A DNA stretch of 64,000 nt from Myxococcus stipitatus. GTDB taxonomy: Bacteria > Myxococcota > Myxococcia > Myxococcales > Myxococcaceae. The position numbers and the translations under genes are program-made. The notes under the pieces were generated by a model. The model was given only the letters and a program-made list of their open reading frames with translations. It was not told the DNA's origin and searched no databases. Positions 46,778 through 55,340 of the stretch are shown here, piece by piece. Within the stretch, counting starts at the first letter, position 1. Each line of letters begins with the position of its first letter. The stretch lies in the NCBI RefSeq assembly GCF_037414475.1, contig NZ_CP147913.1, positions 5,516,001 to 5,580,000 of the forward strand. Direction: 5' to 3'.

Positions 46778-49639
46778 ATGCGGTGTCCCACCACGGAGAA
46801 CCTCCTCGCCTTCGGGCGAGGCTTGTTGCGCGGTGACGAGGCCACGGCGCTTCAGGCCCACCTGGATGAATGCCCCTCATGCCGCGTGCTGGTGGCGGAG
46901 GCGGTGGCGTCGGTGGACCCGGGCGCGAGCGAACCCGCGGCGGTGCTCGCCTCCAGCTTCCTGGGGCGTGGCGACGTGCTGGGCCGCTACGTGGTGATGG
47001 AGCGCATCGGCGCCGGGGGCATGGGCGTCGTCTACGCGGCGAAGGACCCGGAGCTCCACCGCAAGGTGGCCCTCAAGATTCTGCGCTTCGACGCCGTCCA
47101 GCCCTCCCGGCTCGCGGAGTCGCAGGCCCGGCTCCTGCGCGAGGCCCAGGCCACCGCGAGGGTCGTCCACCCCAACGTCGTCGCCATCCACGACTTCGGC
47201 CGCGTGGACGAGCGTGTCTTCCTGGCCATGGAGTTCGTCGAGGGCACCACGCTGGGGGCTCGCATGCGTGCGGGGCGCATGCCGTGGCGCGAGGTGCTGG
47301 GCTTGTTCCAGCAAGCGGGCCAGGGGCTCGCCGCCGCGCACGCGGCCGGGTTGGTGCATCGCGACTTCAAGCCGGACAACGTCCTCATCGACACCTCGGG
47401 GCGTGTGCGCATCACCGACTTCGGGCTGGTGCGCATCCTGGATGGCGCCGAGGAGCCCTCCGCGCCGCCCACCTCCGCGCCTCCGGCGTCAGCGGCCGAG
47501 TCCCTCGACTCCCTCACCCAGACGGGGACGCTTTTGGGCACTCCGGGCTACATGGCTCCCGAGCAGTCGCGCGGCGAGCCTCCCGACGCGCGCAGCGACC
47601 AGTTCAGCTTCTGTGTCGCGCTGTACGAAGCGCTCTACGGCGAGCGGCCCTTTCCTCGCGCCGCCGCCGCGGACCTCGCGCTCGCTCAGGCCACGCGCTC
47701 GTCCCGCGCCCACCAGCGCGAGGCCCATGTCCCCGACCGCATCCACCGGGCCGTGTTGAAGGGGCTCTCTCCAGACCGCGCGGACCGTCATTCCTCCATG
47801 GATGAGCTGCTGCGGGCGCTGGGGCAGGAGCCTCGCTTCTCCGCGCACCAGCGCCTCCACGTCGCGGGCATCGCCACCGCATTGCTGGCGTTGGGCGCGG
47901 TCGCCTTCTTCGCCACGCGGCCCAAGCTCTGCGAGGACGACCCGGGGGCGCTCGCGGGTGTCTGGGATGAGAAGACCCGGGCCGCGGTCCATGCCGCGTT
48001 CACGAAGACGGGGCTGCCGTACGCGGCGGACACCTGGCGCGTGGTGAGCACCACCTTGGATGCCTACACGAACGACTGGAGGGGCGCGTCGCGGCACGCG
48101 TGCGAGGCCACGCGCATCCACGGCCGGCAGACCGAAGGCATGTATGAGCGGCAGTTGTTGTGCTTGGACCAACGGCGCAAGGACGTCTCGGCGCTGGTGG
48201 GCGTGCTGTCCTCGGCGGCGGCGCCCGCGGTGCAGAACGCCGTGCGCGCGGTGACGGGGCTGGAGGACCTGAACCGCTGCTTGGACATGCAGGCGCTGAT
48301 GTCCTCGCGCCCGCTGCCCAAGGACCCAGGGGAGCGGCGGAAGCTCGAGTCCCTCCAGAAGGACATCTCCACGGTGCGCGCGCGGCTGCACGCCGGACAG
48401 CCCAAGGCCGCGCTCGAACTGGCCGCCACGCTGCCCGCCCGGATGGAGGGCTTGGACCACCCGCCGACGCGTGTGGAGATGCTCAAGGTGCTCGCCCAGT
48501 CCCAGGTGGAGTCGAATGACAAGGAAGCCATCCAGACGCTGCACAAGCTCATCCAGACCGCTCAGGCGGCGGGGTTGGACTGGCACGTCGCGGATGGCTG
48601 GGTGTCGCTGTTGAGGGTGGCCAGCTACTTCGAGAAGGGCACGGACCCGGAGGGCCAGTACGGCAGCCATGCCACCGCGGCCGTTCAGCGGCTGGGCGGT
48701 GACGCGCCCATGGAGGTCACCCTGGCCACCAACCTCTCCTCCCTCCTGCAGGCCAAGGGCAAGATGCCGGAGGCCGTCGCCGAGGGGATGCGCGCGCTGG
48801 AGCTGGCGCGAAAGACCTATCCTCCCAAGGACGGGCGGCTGTCCACGCCGCTCTTGACCGCGGGACGGATGCTCGGCCTCGCCGGCCGCTTCGAGGAGGC
48901 CGTGGTGCTCCTGCGCGAGGCCCACGAGCGTTACGTCGGGCACTACGGGCCGGCTCACCCGGATGTGGCGGCGGTCCTCAGTCTGCTCGCGGTGCAGGAG
49001 ACCTACCTGAACCGCTACGAGGACGCGGTCGCGCACCAGAAGCAGGTGCTGGCCATCTATGAGGGAGTCTTCGGCGCGGAGTCGGTGAACGTGGCCTCCG
49101 CCCTCCACAACATGGCCAACATGCTCACCCACCTCGGCGGGCGGGAGGAGGAGGCCGTGGCGCTCTTCCGGCGCGCGGTGGCGATTCGGGAGAAGGTCGC
49201 GGGCCCGGAGGATGCTCGCGTCGCCAGCTCCCTGTCCGGTCTGGGCCAGGTGCTGCGCGACATGGGCAGGCCCGGCGAGGCGGTGGCCGTCCACGAGCGC
49301 GCGCTGGCCATCCGCGAGAAGGCCAAGGGTCCCGACTCCCTGGAGGCCGCGTATGACCGGGCCCTGGTGGGCGAGGCGCTCCTGGCCTTGAAGCAGCCTC
49401 GCAAGGCCCGGCCCCTCGTCGAGCGCTCCCTCGCCGTCTACGAGAAGAAGTTCTTCGGCGCCGACGAACTCATCCTCGCCGACATGCGCTTCCTGCTCGC
49501 GCGCACGCTGGTCGATGACCCCCACGAGAAGGCGCGCGCCCTCAAGCTGGCCCGGTCCACGCTGGAGGTCTACCGGCGCTTCCCCAAGGCCCGCGAGAAG
49601 GAGATTCCCCAGGTCGAGACCTGGCTCGCGGCGAGGTGA
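46778..49639 (+). CDS. Ser/Thr protein kinase with N-terminal zinc finger and C-terminal TPRs
   Basis: 953 residues. The N terminus carries Cys3 and His28-x3-Cys32-x2-Cys35 (HLDECPSC), the arrangement of zinc-binding anti-sigma domains. Next a complete Hanks-type kinase (about 70-340): GAGGMGVVYAAKD, catalytic loop HRDFKPDN, DFG, GTPGYMAPEQ. One membrane helix (VAGIATALLALGAVAFFA, ~365-385) is followed by a ~560-residue extracytoplasmic part with many TPR repeats (AVALFRRAVAIREKVAGPEDARVASSL). It fits a membrane receptor kinase that controls the adjacent sigma factor. Confidence 0.9.
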   Translation: MRCPTTENLLAFGRGLLRGDEATALQAHLDECPSCRVLVAEAVASVDPGASEPAAVLASSFLGRGDVLGRYVVMERIGAGGMGVVYAAKDPELHRKVALKILRFDAVQPSRLAESQARLLREAQATARVVHPNVVAIHDFGRVDERVFLAMEFVEGTTLGARMRAGRMPWREVLGLFQQAGQGLAAAHAAGLVHRDFKPDNVLIDTSGRVRITDFGLVRILDGAEEPSAPPTSAPPASAAESLDSLTQTGTLLGTPGYMAPEQSRGEPPDARSDQFSFCVALYEALYGERPFPRAAAADLALAQATRSSRAHQREAHVPDRIHRAVLKGLSPDRADRHSSMDELLRALGQEPRFSAHQRLHVAGIATALLALGAVAFFATRPKLCEDDPGALAGVWDEKTRAAVHAAFTKTGLPYAADTWRVVSTTLDAYTNDWRGASRHACEATRIHGRQTEGMYERQLLCLDQRRKDVSALVGVLSSAAAPAVQNAVRAVTGLEDLNRCLDMQALMSSRPLPKDPGERRKLESLQKDISTVRARLHAGQPKAALELAATLPARMEGLDHPPTRVEMLKVLAQSQVESNDKEAIQTLHKLIQTAQAAGLDWHVADGWVSLLRVASYFEKGTDPEGQYGSHATAAVQRLGGDAPMEVTLATNLSSLLQAKGKMPEAVAEGMRALELARKTYPPKDGRLSTPLLTAGRMLGLAGRFEEAVVLLREAHERYVGHYGPAHPDVAAVLSLLAVQETYLNRYEDAVAHQKQVLAIYEGVFGAESVNVASALHNMANMLTHLGGREEEAVALFRRAVAIREKVAGPEDARVASSLSGLGQVLRDMGRPGEAVAVHERALAIREKAKGPDSLEAAYDRALVGEALLALKQPRKARPLVERSLAVYEKKFFGADELILADMRFLLARTLVDDPHEKARALKLARSTLEVYRRFPKAREKEIPQVETWLAAR

Positions 49640-49677
49640 CCCCCCGGCTGGAAGGGTCCCCTCCCTGGAACCAGGGC

Positions 49678-49706
49678 TTGCAGATGATTAACGCGAGCGT
49701 TAAATA
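49678..49706 (+). promoter_or_regulatory. Promoter of the VOC/ArsR/SRPBCC operon
   Basis: TTGCAG, 17 bp, TAAATA (or TTAAAT at 16 bp), about 45 bp before the first gene. The spacer contains the palindromic operator described next. Confidence 0.45.
49688..49703. promoter_or_regulatory. 16-bp palindrome, candidate ArsR operator
   Basis: TTAACGC-GA-GCGTTAA, perfect 7-bp arms, placed within the spacer of the promoter of an operon that encodes an ArsR repressor. This is the classical layout for autorepression. Confidence 0.6.
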
Positions 49707-49749
49707 TTGCCCGAAAGGTGAACGAATCACCGGCATGGGAGGTCACGTC

Positions 49750-50175
49750 ATGAAGCAGGTTCCAGAAGGTTGTGCGCGCATCACCCCCGGGTTGTTCTAC
49801 GAGAACGCGCCGGCGGCCATCGACTTCCTGGAGCGGGCGTTCGGCTTCCAGACGCGGCTGAAGGTGGAGGGGGCGCCGGGGATGGTGGTGCACTCCGAGC
49901 TGGTGTTCGGGGAGGGCGTCATCATGGTGAGCTCGCTCAGCGCGAAGTTCCCGGGGCGCAAGCCGGGCGCGGCGGGTGGCACCAGCGCGGCGTATGTGAT
50001 GCTCTACGTGGATGACGTGGACGCGCACTGCGCCCAGGCGCGGGCGGCGGGCGCGCGCATCACCCGAGAGCCTTCGACCACGGACTACGGCGAGGACTAC
50101 TGGACGGACCGGGGCTACGGCGCGGAGGACCTGGAAGGCCACGCGTGGTGGTTCGCCCAGCGCATGAAGGGCTGA
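49750..50175 (+). CDS. VOC-fold (glyoxalase/bleomycin-resistance) protein, PhnB-like
   Basis: 141 residues from ATG 49750 with GGGAGG upstream. ITPGLFYENAPAAIDFLERAFGFQTRL, then VHSELVFGEGVIMVSS, AAYVMLYVDDVDAHCAQARAAGARI, and a closing GHAWWFAQ are typical of the YdhR/PhnB-like branch. Such proteins bind small ligands or isomerise/transfer on them with or without a metal. First gene of a three-gene operon with an ArsR repressor and an SRPBCC protein, a common small-molecule-response set. Confidence 0.85.
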   Translation: MKQVPEGCARITPGLFYENAPAAIDFLERAFGFQTRLKVEGAPGMVVHSELVFGEGVIMVSSLSAKFPGRKPGAAGGTSAAYVMLYVDDVDAHCAQARAAGARITREPSTTDYGEDYWTDRGYGAEDLEGHAWWFAQRMKG

Positions 50176-50199
50176 ACCCCAGCCCTGGAAGGACACACC

Positions 50200-50547
50200 A
50201 TGGGAGCCGCCCGTCGTCTCGACGACACCTTCGCCGCCCTGGCCGACCCCACCCGCCGTGGGGTCATCGACCTCTTGCGCGACAAGCCTCGCCGCGCGGG
50301 AGACCTGGCGGCCGCCTTCGACATGTCACCTCCGGCGATGAGCCGGCACCTGAAGGTGCTGCGCAAGACGGGGCTGGTGGAGGAGGAGGCCGTGGAGGAC
50401 GACGCCCGCGTGAAGGTGTACCGGTTGCGGCCCGAGCGCTTCTCGGAACTGCGCGCCTGGCTGGACGAGGTGGAGTCGTACTGGAGCGAGCAGCTCCAGG
50501 CCTTCAAGGCGCACGCGGAGCGCACGCGCGCGAAGAAGCGGCCATGA
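50200..50547 (+). CDS. ArsR-family transcriptional regulator
   Basis: 115 residues. Winged-helix: FAALADPTRRGVIDLLRDKPRRAGDLAAAFDMSPPAMSRHLKVLRKTGLVEEEAVEDDARVKVYRL; the AMSRHLKVL recognition helix is standard. It lacks the metal-binding CxC motif of metalloregulators, so it belongs to the branch that pairs with SRPBCC (AHSA1) genes. It lies 24 bp after the VOC gene and 19 bp before the SRPBCC gene, and likely represses the operon through the palindrome at 49688. Confidence 0.9.
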   Translation: MGAARRLDDTFAALADPTRRGVIDLLRDKPRRAGDLAAAFDMSPPAMSRHLKVLRKTGLVEEEAVEDDARVKVYRLRPERFSELRAWLDEVESYWSEQLQAFKAHAERTRAKKRP

Positions 50548-50566
50548 GCCCCCCGGGAGACACGCC

Positions 50567-51070
50567 ATGACCACCGGACAGAGTGCCCGGGTGACGACCT
50601 TCCTCGCGGTGGAGCCGGACGTGGCCTTCGCCGTCTTCACCGAGGAGACCGACCTCTGGTGGCGCAAGGGGCCGCGCTTCCGGGGCTCCTCCTCGCCCGA
50701 CAGCGTGGTGCGCTTCGAGGGAGGCCCCGGCGGCAGGCTGGTGGAGGAGGACCGCGCGGGTGTCTTCGAGATTGGCCGCGTGCTGACGTGGGAGCCCGGC
50801 GCGCGGCTGCGCTTCGAGTGGCGTGGGCGGAACTTCGCGCCGGGAGAGCTCACCCAGGTGGACGTGCGCTTCGAGCCTGTCCAGGGCGGCACCCGCGTCA
50901 TCCTGGAGCACCGGGGTTGGGAAGCCCTCCGCCCTGACCACCCGGTGCGCCATGGCATGGACCTGGATGCCTTCCTCGGCATGATGGGGATGTGGTGGGG
51001 CGGCCTCATGACCGCGCTGCGCACGGTGAGCTCGAAGTCGACGCCCCGCGTCGATTCGCCACGGAAGTAG
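50567..51070 (+). CDS. SRPBCC (AHSA1-like) domain protein
   Basis: 167 residues. START-like ligand pocket fold: TTFLAVEPDVAFAVFTEETDLWWRKGPRF, VVRFEGGPGGRLVEE, VLTWEPGARLRFEWRG, VDVRFEPVQGGTRVILEHRGWE. Family members bind hydrophobic small molecules or act as chaperone co-activators. Third gene of the ArsR-controlled operon, which is closed by a strong hairpin. Confidence 0.85.
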   Translation: MTTGQSARVTTFLAVEPDVAFAVFTEETDLWWRKGPRFRGSSSPDSVVRFEGGPGGRLVEEDRAGVFEIGRVLTWEPGARLRFEWRGRNFAPGELTQVDVRFEPVQGGTRVILEHRGWEALRPDHPVRHGMDLDAFLGMMGMWWGGLMTALRTVSSKSTPRVDSPRK

Positions 51071-51092
51071 CAGGCTGTCGGACGCTGAACGT

Positions 51093-51140
51093 GAAGACAC
51101 CATCACGATGACACACCGTGACGGTGTCTTCCTTTGCGCC
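51093..51140 (+). terminator. Terminator of the ArsR operon
   Basis: A 15-bp stem (GAAGACACCATCACG with CGTGACGGTGTCTTC, one mismatch) and a 9-nt loop, followed by CTTTGC, 23 bases after the stop. Confidence 0.7.
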
Positions 51141-51461
51141 CCAGCCTTTTTCATGCGTGCGAATGGTACGCATTCCCGCGTTATCGCCGGACGCACCGGG
51201 AGTTGATCCTCTCGGATTCCTTGCGTCACCTCCGGACGCGCGCTCGTACCGAGGGGACGCGGCTGTAAGTGCAGTCTTGACGCACCCAGGGTCAAGCCCT
51301 TGCGTATCGTGGGAATTCCTTAAGTGTGTTGCCGCACCGGGCCTGGGTGGTATTCACGGAGAGTCCGATTGCGTCTTGTATTTGTTTGTTGAATGCATCA
51401 TAAGGGCGCGCGCTGGACAGTCGTGGTGAAACCAGTTGTGTCAATTGAAGAGGGGGAGCTC
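51141..51461. other. 320-bp leader of the cytochrome-like lipoprotein gene
   Basis: No gene found. It is AT-richer than its surroundings near 51370-51412 (GTATTTGTTTGTTGAATGCATCATAAGGG). CATAAGGG holds a TAAGGG that resembles the -10 described for myxobacterial housekeeping promoters, but no well-spaced -35 is clear. CTTGAC-N9-GTCAAG at 51276-51296 is an inverted repeat. The ribosome-binding site GAGGGGGAG precedes ATG 51462. Confidence 0.5.
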
Positions 51462-53084
51462 ATGGACAAGCGCGTTCGGCGCTCGTGTCTTGCTATTGCA
51501 TCCATTCTGGCACTGACGGGCTGTGGCACGCGGGACGATGTGCAGGAGATGCCCGAGTCAACGCCACCCGCGCGGACCACGTCACTCCACTCAGAGCGCG
51601 GCGGTATCGGCCTGCTGCACGCGTCGGGTGAGAAGTCGCAGATGGACACGGTGGTGTCGGTGAACACGCACCGCTCGCTGGTGGTGACGGACACGGCCAT
51701 CGTCAACAACTTCTCCCTGCGCGAGGTGATGGACCAGCTCGCCGCGCAGAGCGGGGTGGCGGGGCTGACGGGCCTGGCCCTCTACCGCCAGCTCTGGGAC
51801 ACGCAGAACGCGCGCCCGGGGCTCAACCAAGGCCAACACTGCAACGACCAGCTGTCTCCGGGCGGCCAGCCCATCTTCAACTCGTACCCGTACCTGTGCC
51901 GTCCGCAGGAGGGCGCGCAGGCCACTCAGGACCCGTTCACCAACCCGGGCTCGGCCAACGCCTACAAGGCCGTGGGCCTGTTCAACCGCTTCGACCTGGC
52001 GCCCGCGGATGGCGCCAACTGCGGTGAGTACCGCATCGTCTTCGCGCGCCGCTCGGGGGACACCAACTTCGCGCAGCGCAACTTCATGATTTTCGAGGCC
52101 GTGCTGAACAACCCCCACCCGGAAGAGGGGCTGGACGGCTGTCTGCCGGTGGCGGAGTTCTGGCACCGGCTGACGAACAACGCGGACCTCGCCTCGCGCA
52201 CCGCGCAGCTGCGCAGCTTCTACTTCCAGGGCCTGCCGGGCGGCTTCCGCCCCGTGGTGCACATCGACAACTACGGCGCGGACCCGGCGACCGTCGCCGG
52301 CCAGATTCGCACCAACCAGTTCATGCAGAGCAACTGGCTCCTGCGTGAGTTCAAGCTGCAGAAGGCTTGCAACAACGGCGTCTGCACCCAGCTCAAGGCC
52401 ATCCTCTCCACGGACAAGGTGAATCCGTTCGGCGGCCTGTTCAACCCGGCCTCCACCCACGTCCGCGCGGAGGACTTCCGCTTCTTCTTCGCCACCCAGG
52501 TGGAGTCGCTGGCCCGTCAGGACATCAACCTCTTCAACATGGACGTGCAGGACCAGTTCAACGGCGGCCAGAGCGACGCTCAGGGCACGGAGAACAACTA
52601 CACCTTCCAGTTCGGCAACAACGCCTCCGCGCTGCGCTCGTTGATTCAAGGCGAGTTGACCCGCATCGGCAGCCCGCTGACGCCCAACCACATCGTGGCC
52701 CGCGCCAAGGCCCTGTCCTGCGCCGGCTGCCACGACCTGAGCAACAGCGCGGACCTGGGCGGTGGGATGCAGTGGCCCAACTCGCTGGGCTTCACGCACA
52801 TCAGCGAGGCGACGGAGAACGGGCCGGAGGGGACGCGCTTCCGCATCTCCCCCGCGCTCTTGAATGTCTTCCTGCCACACCGCAAGGCCGTCCTCGAGGA
52901 GTACCTGAGCCGCCCGCGCCCGTGCCACAACGTGTGCAACCCGGGCAATCCCATCGCGACCCACTGCTCTCCGTGCGCGGCCTCCGTGTGTGAGGGCGAC
53001 CCGTTCTGCTGCTCGGGGACGTGGGACGTCATCTGCGTGGAGCAGGCCCAGGACGTCTGCGGCGTGACGTGTAACGCCCTGTAG
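51462..53084 (+). CDS. Lipoprotein with CxxCH haem motif and Cys-rich C terminus
   Basis: 540 residues from ATG 51462. Lipobox LTGC (Cys21). A ~400-residue unidentified domain (REVMDQLAAQSG, KAVGLFNRFDLAPADGANCGEYRIVF, LQKACNNGVCTQLKAI) contains several cysteines. CAGCH near residue 425 is a single c-type haem motif. The C-terminal ~45 residues form a small disulphide-rich module (CHNVCNPGNPIATHCSPCAASVCEGDPFCCSGTWD...) of a type common in myxobacterial exported proteins. Likely an outer-membrane electron-transfer or redox protein; the next gene encodes a secreted Hint protein. Confidence 0.8.
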   Translation: MDKRVRRSCLAIASILALTGCGTRDDVQEMPESTPPARTTSLHSERGGIGLLHASGEKSQMDTVVSVNTHRSLVVTDTAIVNNFSLREVMDQLAAQSGVAGLTGLALYRQLWDTQNARPGLNQGQHCNDQLSPGGQPIFNSYPYLCRPQEGAQATQDPFTNPGSANAYKAVGLFNRFDLAPADGANCGEYRIVFARRSGDTNFAQRNFMIFEAVLNNPHPEEGLDGCLPVAEFWHRLTNNADLASRTAQLRSFYFQGLPGGFRPVVHIDNYGADPATVAGQIRTNQFMQSNWLLREFKLQKACNNGVCTQLKAILSTDKVNPFGGLFNPASTHVRAEDFRFFFATQVESLARQDINLFNMDVQDQFNGGQSDAQGTENNYTFQFGNNASALRSLIQGELTRIGSPLTPNHIVARAKALSCAGCHDLSNSADLGGGMQWPNSLGFTHISEATENGPEGTRFRISPALLNVFLPHRKAVLEEYLSRPRPCHNVCNPGNPIATHCSPCAASVCEGDPFCCSGTWDVICVEQAQDVCGVTCNAL

Positions 53085-53228
53085 TCGTCAGGGCCTCGGT
53101 GTCCCGGCGGGCGGTTGCCGCACCCCCACGTCCGCCGGGGCACCCTGCAGTGTGTGTCGTGAAGGGGCGCGAGGTGACTCGGGCCTCGTGGGGGGCGGGC
53201 CCGCTTCCTGGGTGAAGCGGGTCTGACG

Positions 53229-53274
53229 CAAGGCAGTCAACGCATGTGTTGGGGTTGTCGCAGCCAAGGCAGTC
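53229..53274 (+). repeat. Direct repeat pair upstream of the Hint gene
   Basis: CAAGGCAGTC at 53229-53238 and 53265-53274 (36 bp apart); each is followed two or three bases on by CGCAT. It lies 24 bp before the Hint gene's ATG at its nearest end. Possible regulator binding sites. Confidence 0.45.
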
Positions 53275-53297
53275 CACCGCATCAGAGGGGGTTCCAT

Positions 53298-55211
53298 ATG
53301 AAGCTGTACTCGCGTTTCTCAGTACCTGTCACGGCGGCGCTGCCGCTCGTCGCGCTCGCGACGTCCGCCTGGGCCGGAGCGTTGCGCTCCCCGGACCGGG
53401 GGTTGGACCGCGCGACCCTGGTGGAGGATTCGCAGTACATGCGCCGCGTCTTCGAGGCGAAGGCGAAGGAGACGTCTCGCGGCGCGGCGGGTGGTGAGGC
53501 CATCGCCATCGACCTGGCCGACCCGGGCCAATACCGCTTCGTGATGAACCGTCTGCGTGGCTCCGGCAAGACGGCCGCCAACGCGCCCAAGCTGTTCCAG
53601 CGGCTGAACATGGCGCGGGAGAGGGCCCTGGCGCGCAAGGCCGGAGGCGCGGAGGCGAGCCTGACCACCCTGGTGAACAACTGGGGCTGTGACCACTTCT
53701 TCACCCTGTCGCGCGGCGTCACCAACGCCAACATGCGCACGTACACGAGCAACCCCTGGGCCTCGTGTCTCAACGGCGCCAGCTACGTGTATACGGACAT
53801 CGTCGCGTACAACTCGAACATGCCGGAGACGGAGTCCGCCGTCGTCGACTCGGCCTCGGGCGAGGAGTACGCCGCAGGCCAGAGCTTCGATGACGTCATC
53901 GTGCGCCCGGCCATCCCCATCAACCTGGACCGTCAGGTCATCGTCGACACGATGATGATCGCCATGAACGAGAACACGGGCGAGGAGGTCGTCACCTTCG
54001 CGCGTGGCGCGTCGGCGGCGACGTCGGCGGGCGCGGACCTGACCATGCAGCACCCGCGGCTGTCGGTGCCCGGGAGCATGAAGTTCAACACGGAGCTGTG
54101 CCAGATGCGCGGCGGCATCGACTGTGACTACGCCGCGGTGGGCAGCACGCTGGCGCCGTCGGGCAGCAGCCCCGCGACGGGGGTGGCCCTGCGCAACACG
54201 GCCGTCACCACGAGCTGGGTGGGCGACGCGGCCAACAACTTCCCCGTCTCCGGGGCGTGGAACGCGACGCACGTGTACGTGCCCACGCAGTTCACGTTCA
54301 ACGCCGGCAGCAAGAACGGCGTGCAGTGTGTCATCAAGGAGATTCTGCCGGGCTCGAAGGTGCGCCTGGTGAAGCCCGTCACGGGCGGCACCTGCATGAG
54401 CCAGATGGACCTGGCCCCCGCGCTGGCCAGCGCCATCAACGCCACCTCCGCCAACGTGAAGATTCTGTCGGACCTCACGCGTGAGACGTCCATCGCGGGC
54501 ACCGGCACGGAGAGCTGCGCCACGCAGGCCATCATCAACCAGGCGGTGGAGTACGTCATCACCGTGAGCACCAAGGTGAACTGCGGCACGGCGGCCAACA
54601 CGCCGGCCACGGTGACGGTGCGCATGATGAGCGACGAGCGCTACCGCTACGGCCTCATGGTGTGGAACAGCTGCATGGCGGAGGGCACCAAGGTGGTGCT
54701 CGCCGACGGCCGCACCGTCCCCGTGGAGCAGGTCCAGCGCGGCGCGCGCATCGTGACGAACGACCAGGGCGAGGCGCTCACCGTGACGGACGTCCAGGTG
54801 GGCGGCGAGCTGGAGCCCATGGTGAACCTGGTGGACGACAAGGGCCACAAGGTCAGCCTCACCGACAAGCACCCCGTCATCATGGCCGACGGCAAGCCCG
54901 TGGCCGCGGGCACGCTGCGGGTGAATGACCGCGTCAGCACCCGCGACGGCGTGGCCACGCTGACCTCCGTCACCCGCGAGAAGTACGCGGGCAAGGTGTA
55001 CAACTTCAACCTGGGCACCGCGGCGGAGCTGGCGCGTGCGGGGAAGAACGCGAACACGCTGTTCGCCAACGGCTTCCGCGTGGGCGACAACAAGATGCAG
55101 GGCGACCTGACGGCCCCCGTGGCGGACTCGCGCGAGGTGCTGGAGCGCCTGCCGGCCGCGTGGCACCAGGACTACGCGAACTCGGCGGCGTTCGTGGCCG
55201 GTCAGCGCTAG
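53298..55211 (+). CDS. Exported protein with C-terminal Hint autoprocessing domain
   Basis: 637 residues from ATG 53298 (AGAGGGGG upstream). Signal peptide ending LATSAWA. Residues ~30-455 are unidentified, with Cys and Ser/Thr-rich beta sequence. The Hint (hedgehog/intein) fold spans about 459-600: catalytic Cys459 in NSCMAEGTKVVLADG, the Thr522-x-x-His525 pair in LTDKHPVI, and Asn591 in LFANGFRVGDN. Such domains cut the peptide bond before the cysteine, releasing the N-terminal part or attaching it to a nucleophile. A ~45-residue tail follows. Here the Hint domain is not part of a toxin, so the released N-terminal part may be a surface product. Confidence 0.8.
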   Translation: MKLYSRFSVPVTAALPLVALATSAWAGALRSPDRGLDRATLVEDSQYMRRVFEAKAKETSRGAAGGEAIAIDLADPGQYRFVMNRLRGSGKTAANAPKLFQRLNMARERALARKAGGAEASLTTLVNNWGCDHFFTLSRGVTNANMRTYTSNPWASCLNGASYVYTDIVAYNSNMPETESAVVDSASGEEYAAGQSFDDVIVRPAIPINLDRQVIVDTMMIAMNENTGEEVVTFARGASAATSAGADLTMQHPRLSVPGSMKFNTELCQMRGGIDCDYAAVGSTLAPSGSSPATGVALRNTAVTTSWVGDAANNFPVSGAWNATHVYVPTQFTFNAGSKNGVQCVIKEILPGSKVRLVKPVTGGTCMSQMDLAPALASAINATSANVKILSDLTRETSIAGTGTESCATQAIINQAVEYVITVSTKVNCGTAANTPATVTVRMMSDERYRYGLMVWNSCMAEGTKVVLADGRTVPVEQVQRGARIVTNDQGEALTVTDVQVGGELEPMVNLVDDKGHKVSLTDKHPVIMADGKPVAAGTLRVNDRVSTRDGVATLTSVTREKYAGKVYNFNLGTAAELARAGKNANTLFANGFRVGDNKMQGDLTAPVADSREVLERLPAAWHQDYANSAAFVAGQR

Positions 55212-55237
55212 TCACTCTCTCGTGTTGAAGGCTGTAT

Positions 55238-55305
55238 CGGGTGCTCGTTGCCGGGCACCCGTCTCACACGCCCCACCCCCGGTGCTCCCGGCGGTGGGGC
55301 GTGTG
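55238..55305 (+). terminator. Tandem hairpins after the Hint gene
   Basis: CGGGTGC/GCACCCG (55238-55261) and then a perfect 13-bp stem (CACACGCCCCACC with GGTGGGGCGTGTG, 55265-55305). No T-run. Confidence 0.6.
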
Positions 55306-55340
55306 CATCTTCGGACCCACCTGACGCGGTAGGAGCACGG

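Noticed and set aside
53319-55166. 615-residue minus-strand frame opposite the Hint gene
   Set aside because: Arg/His-rich antisense shadow; the plus-strand gene has signal peptide and Hint motifs.
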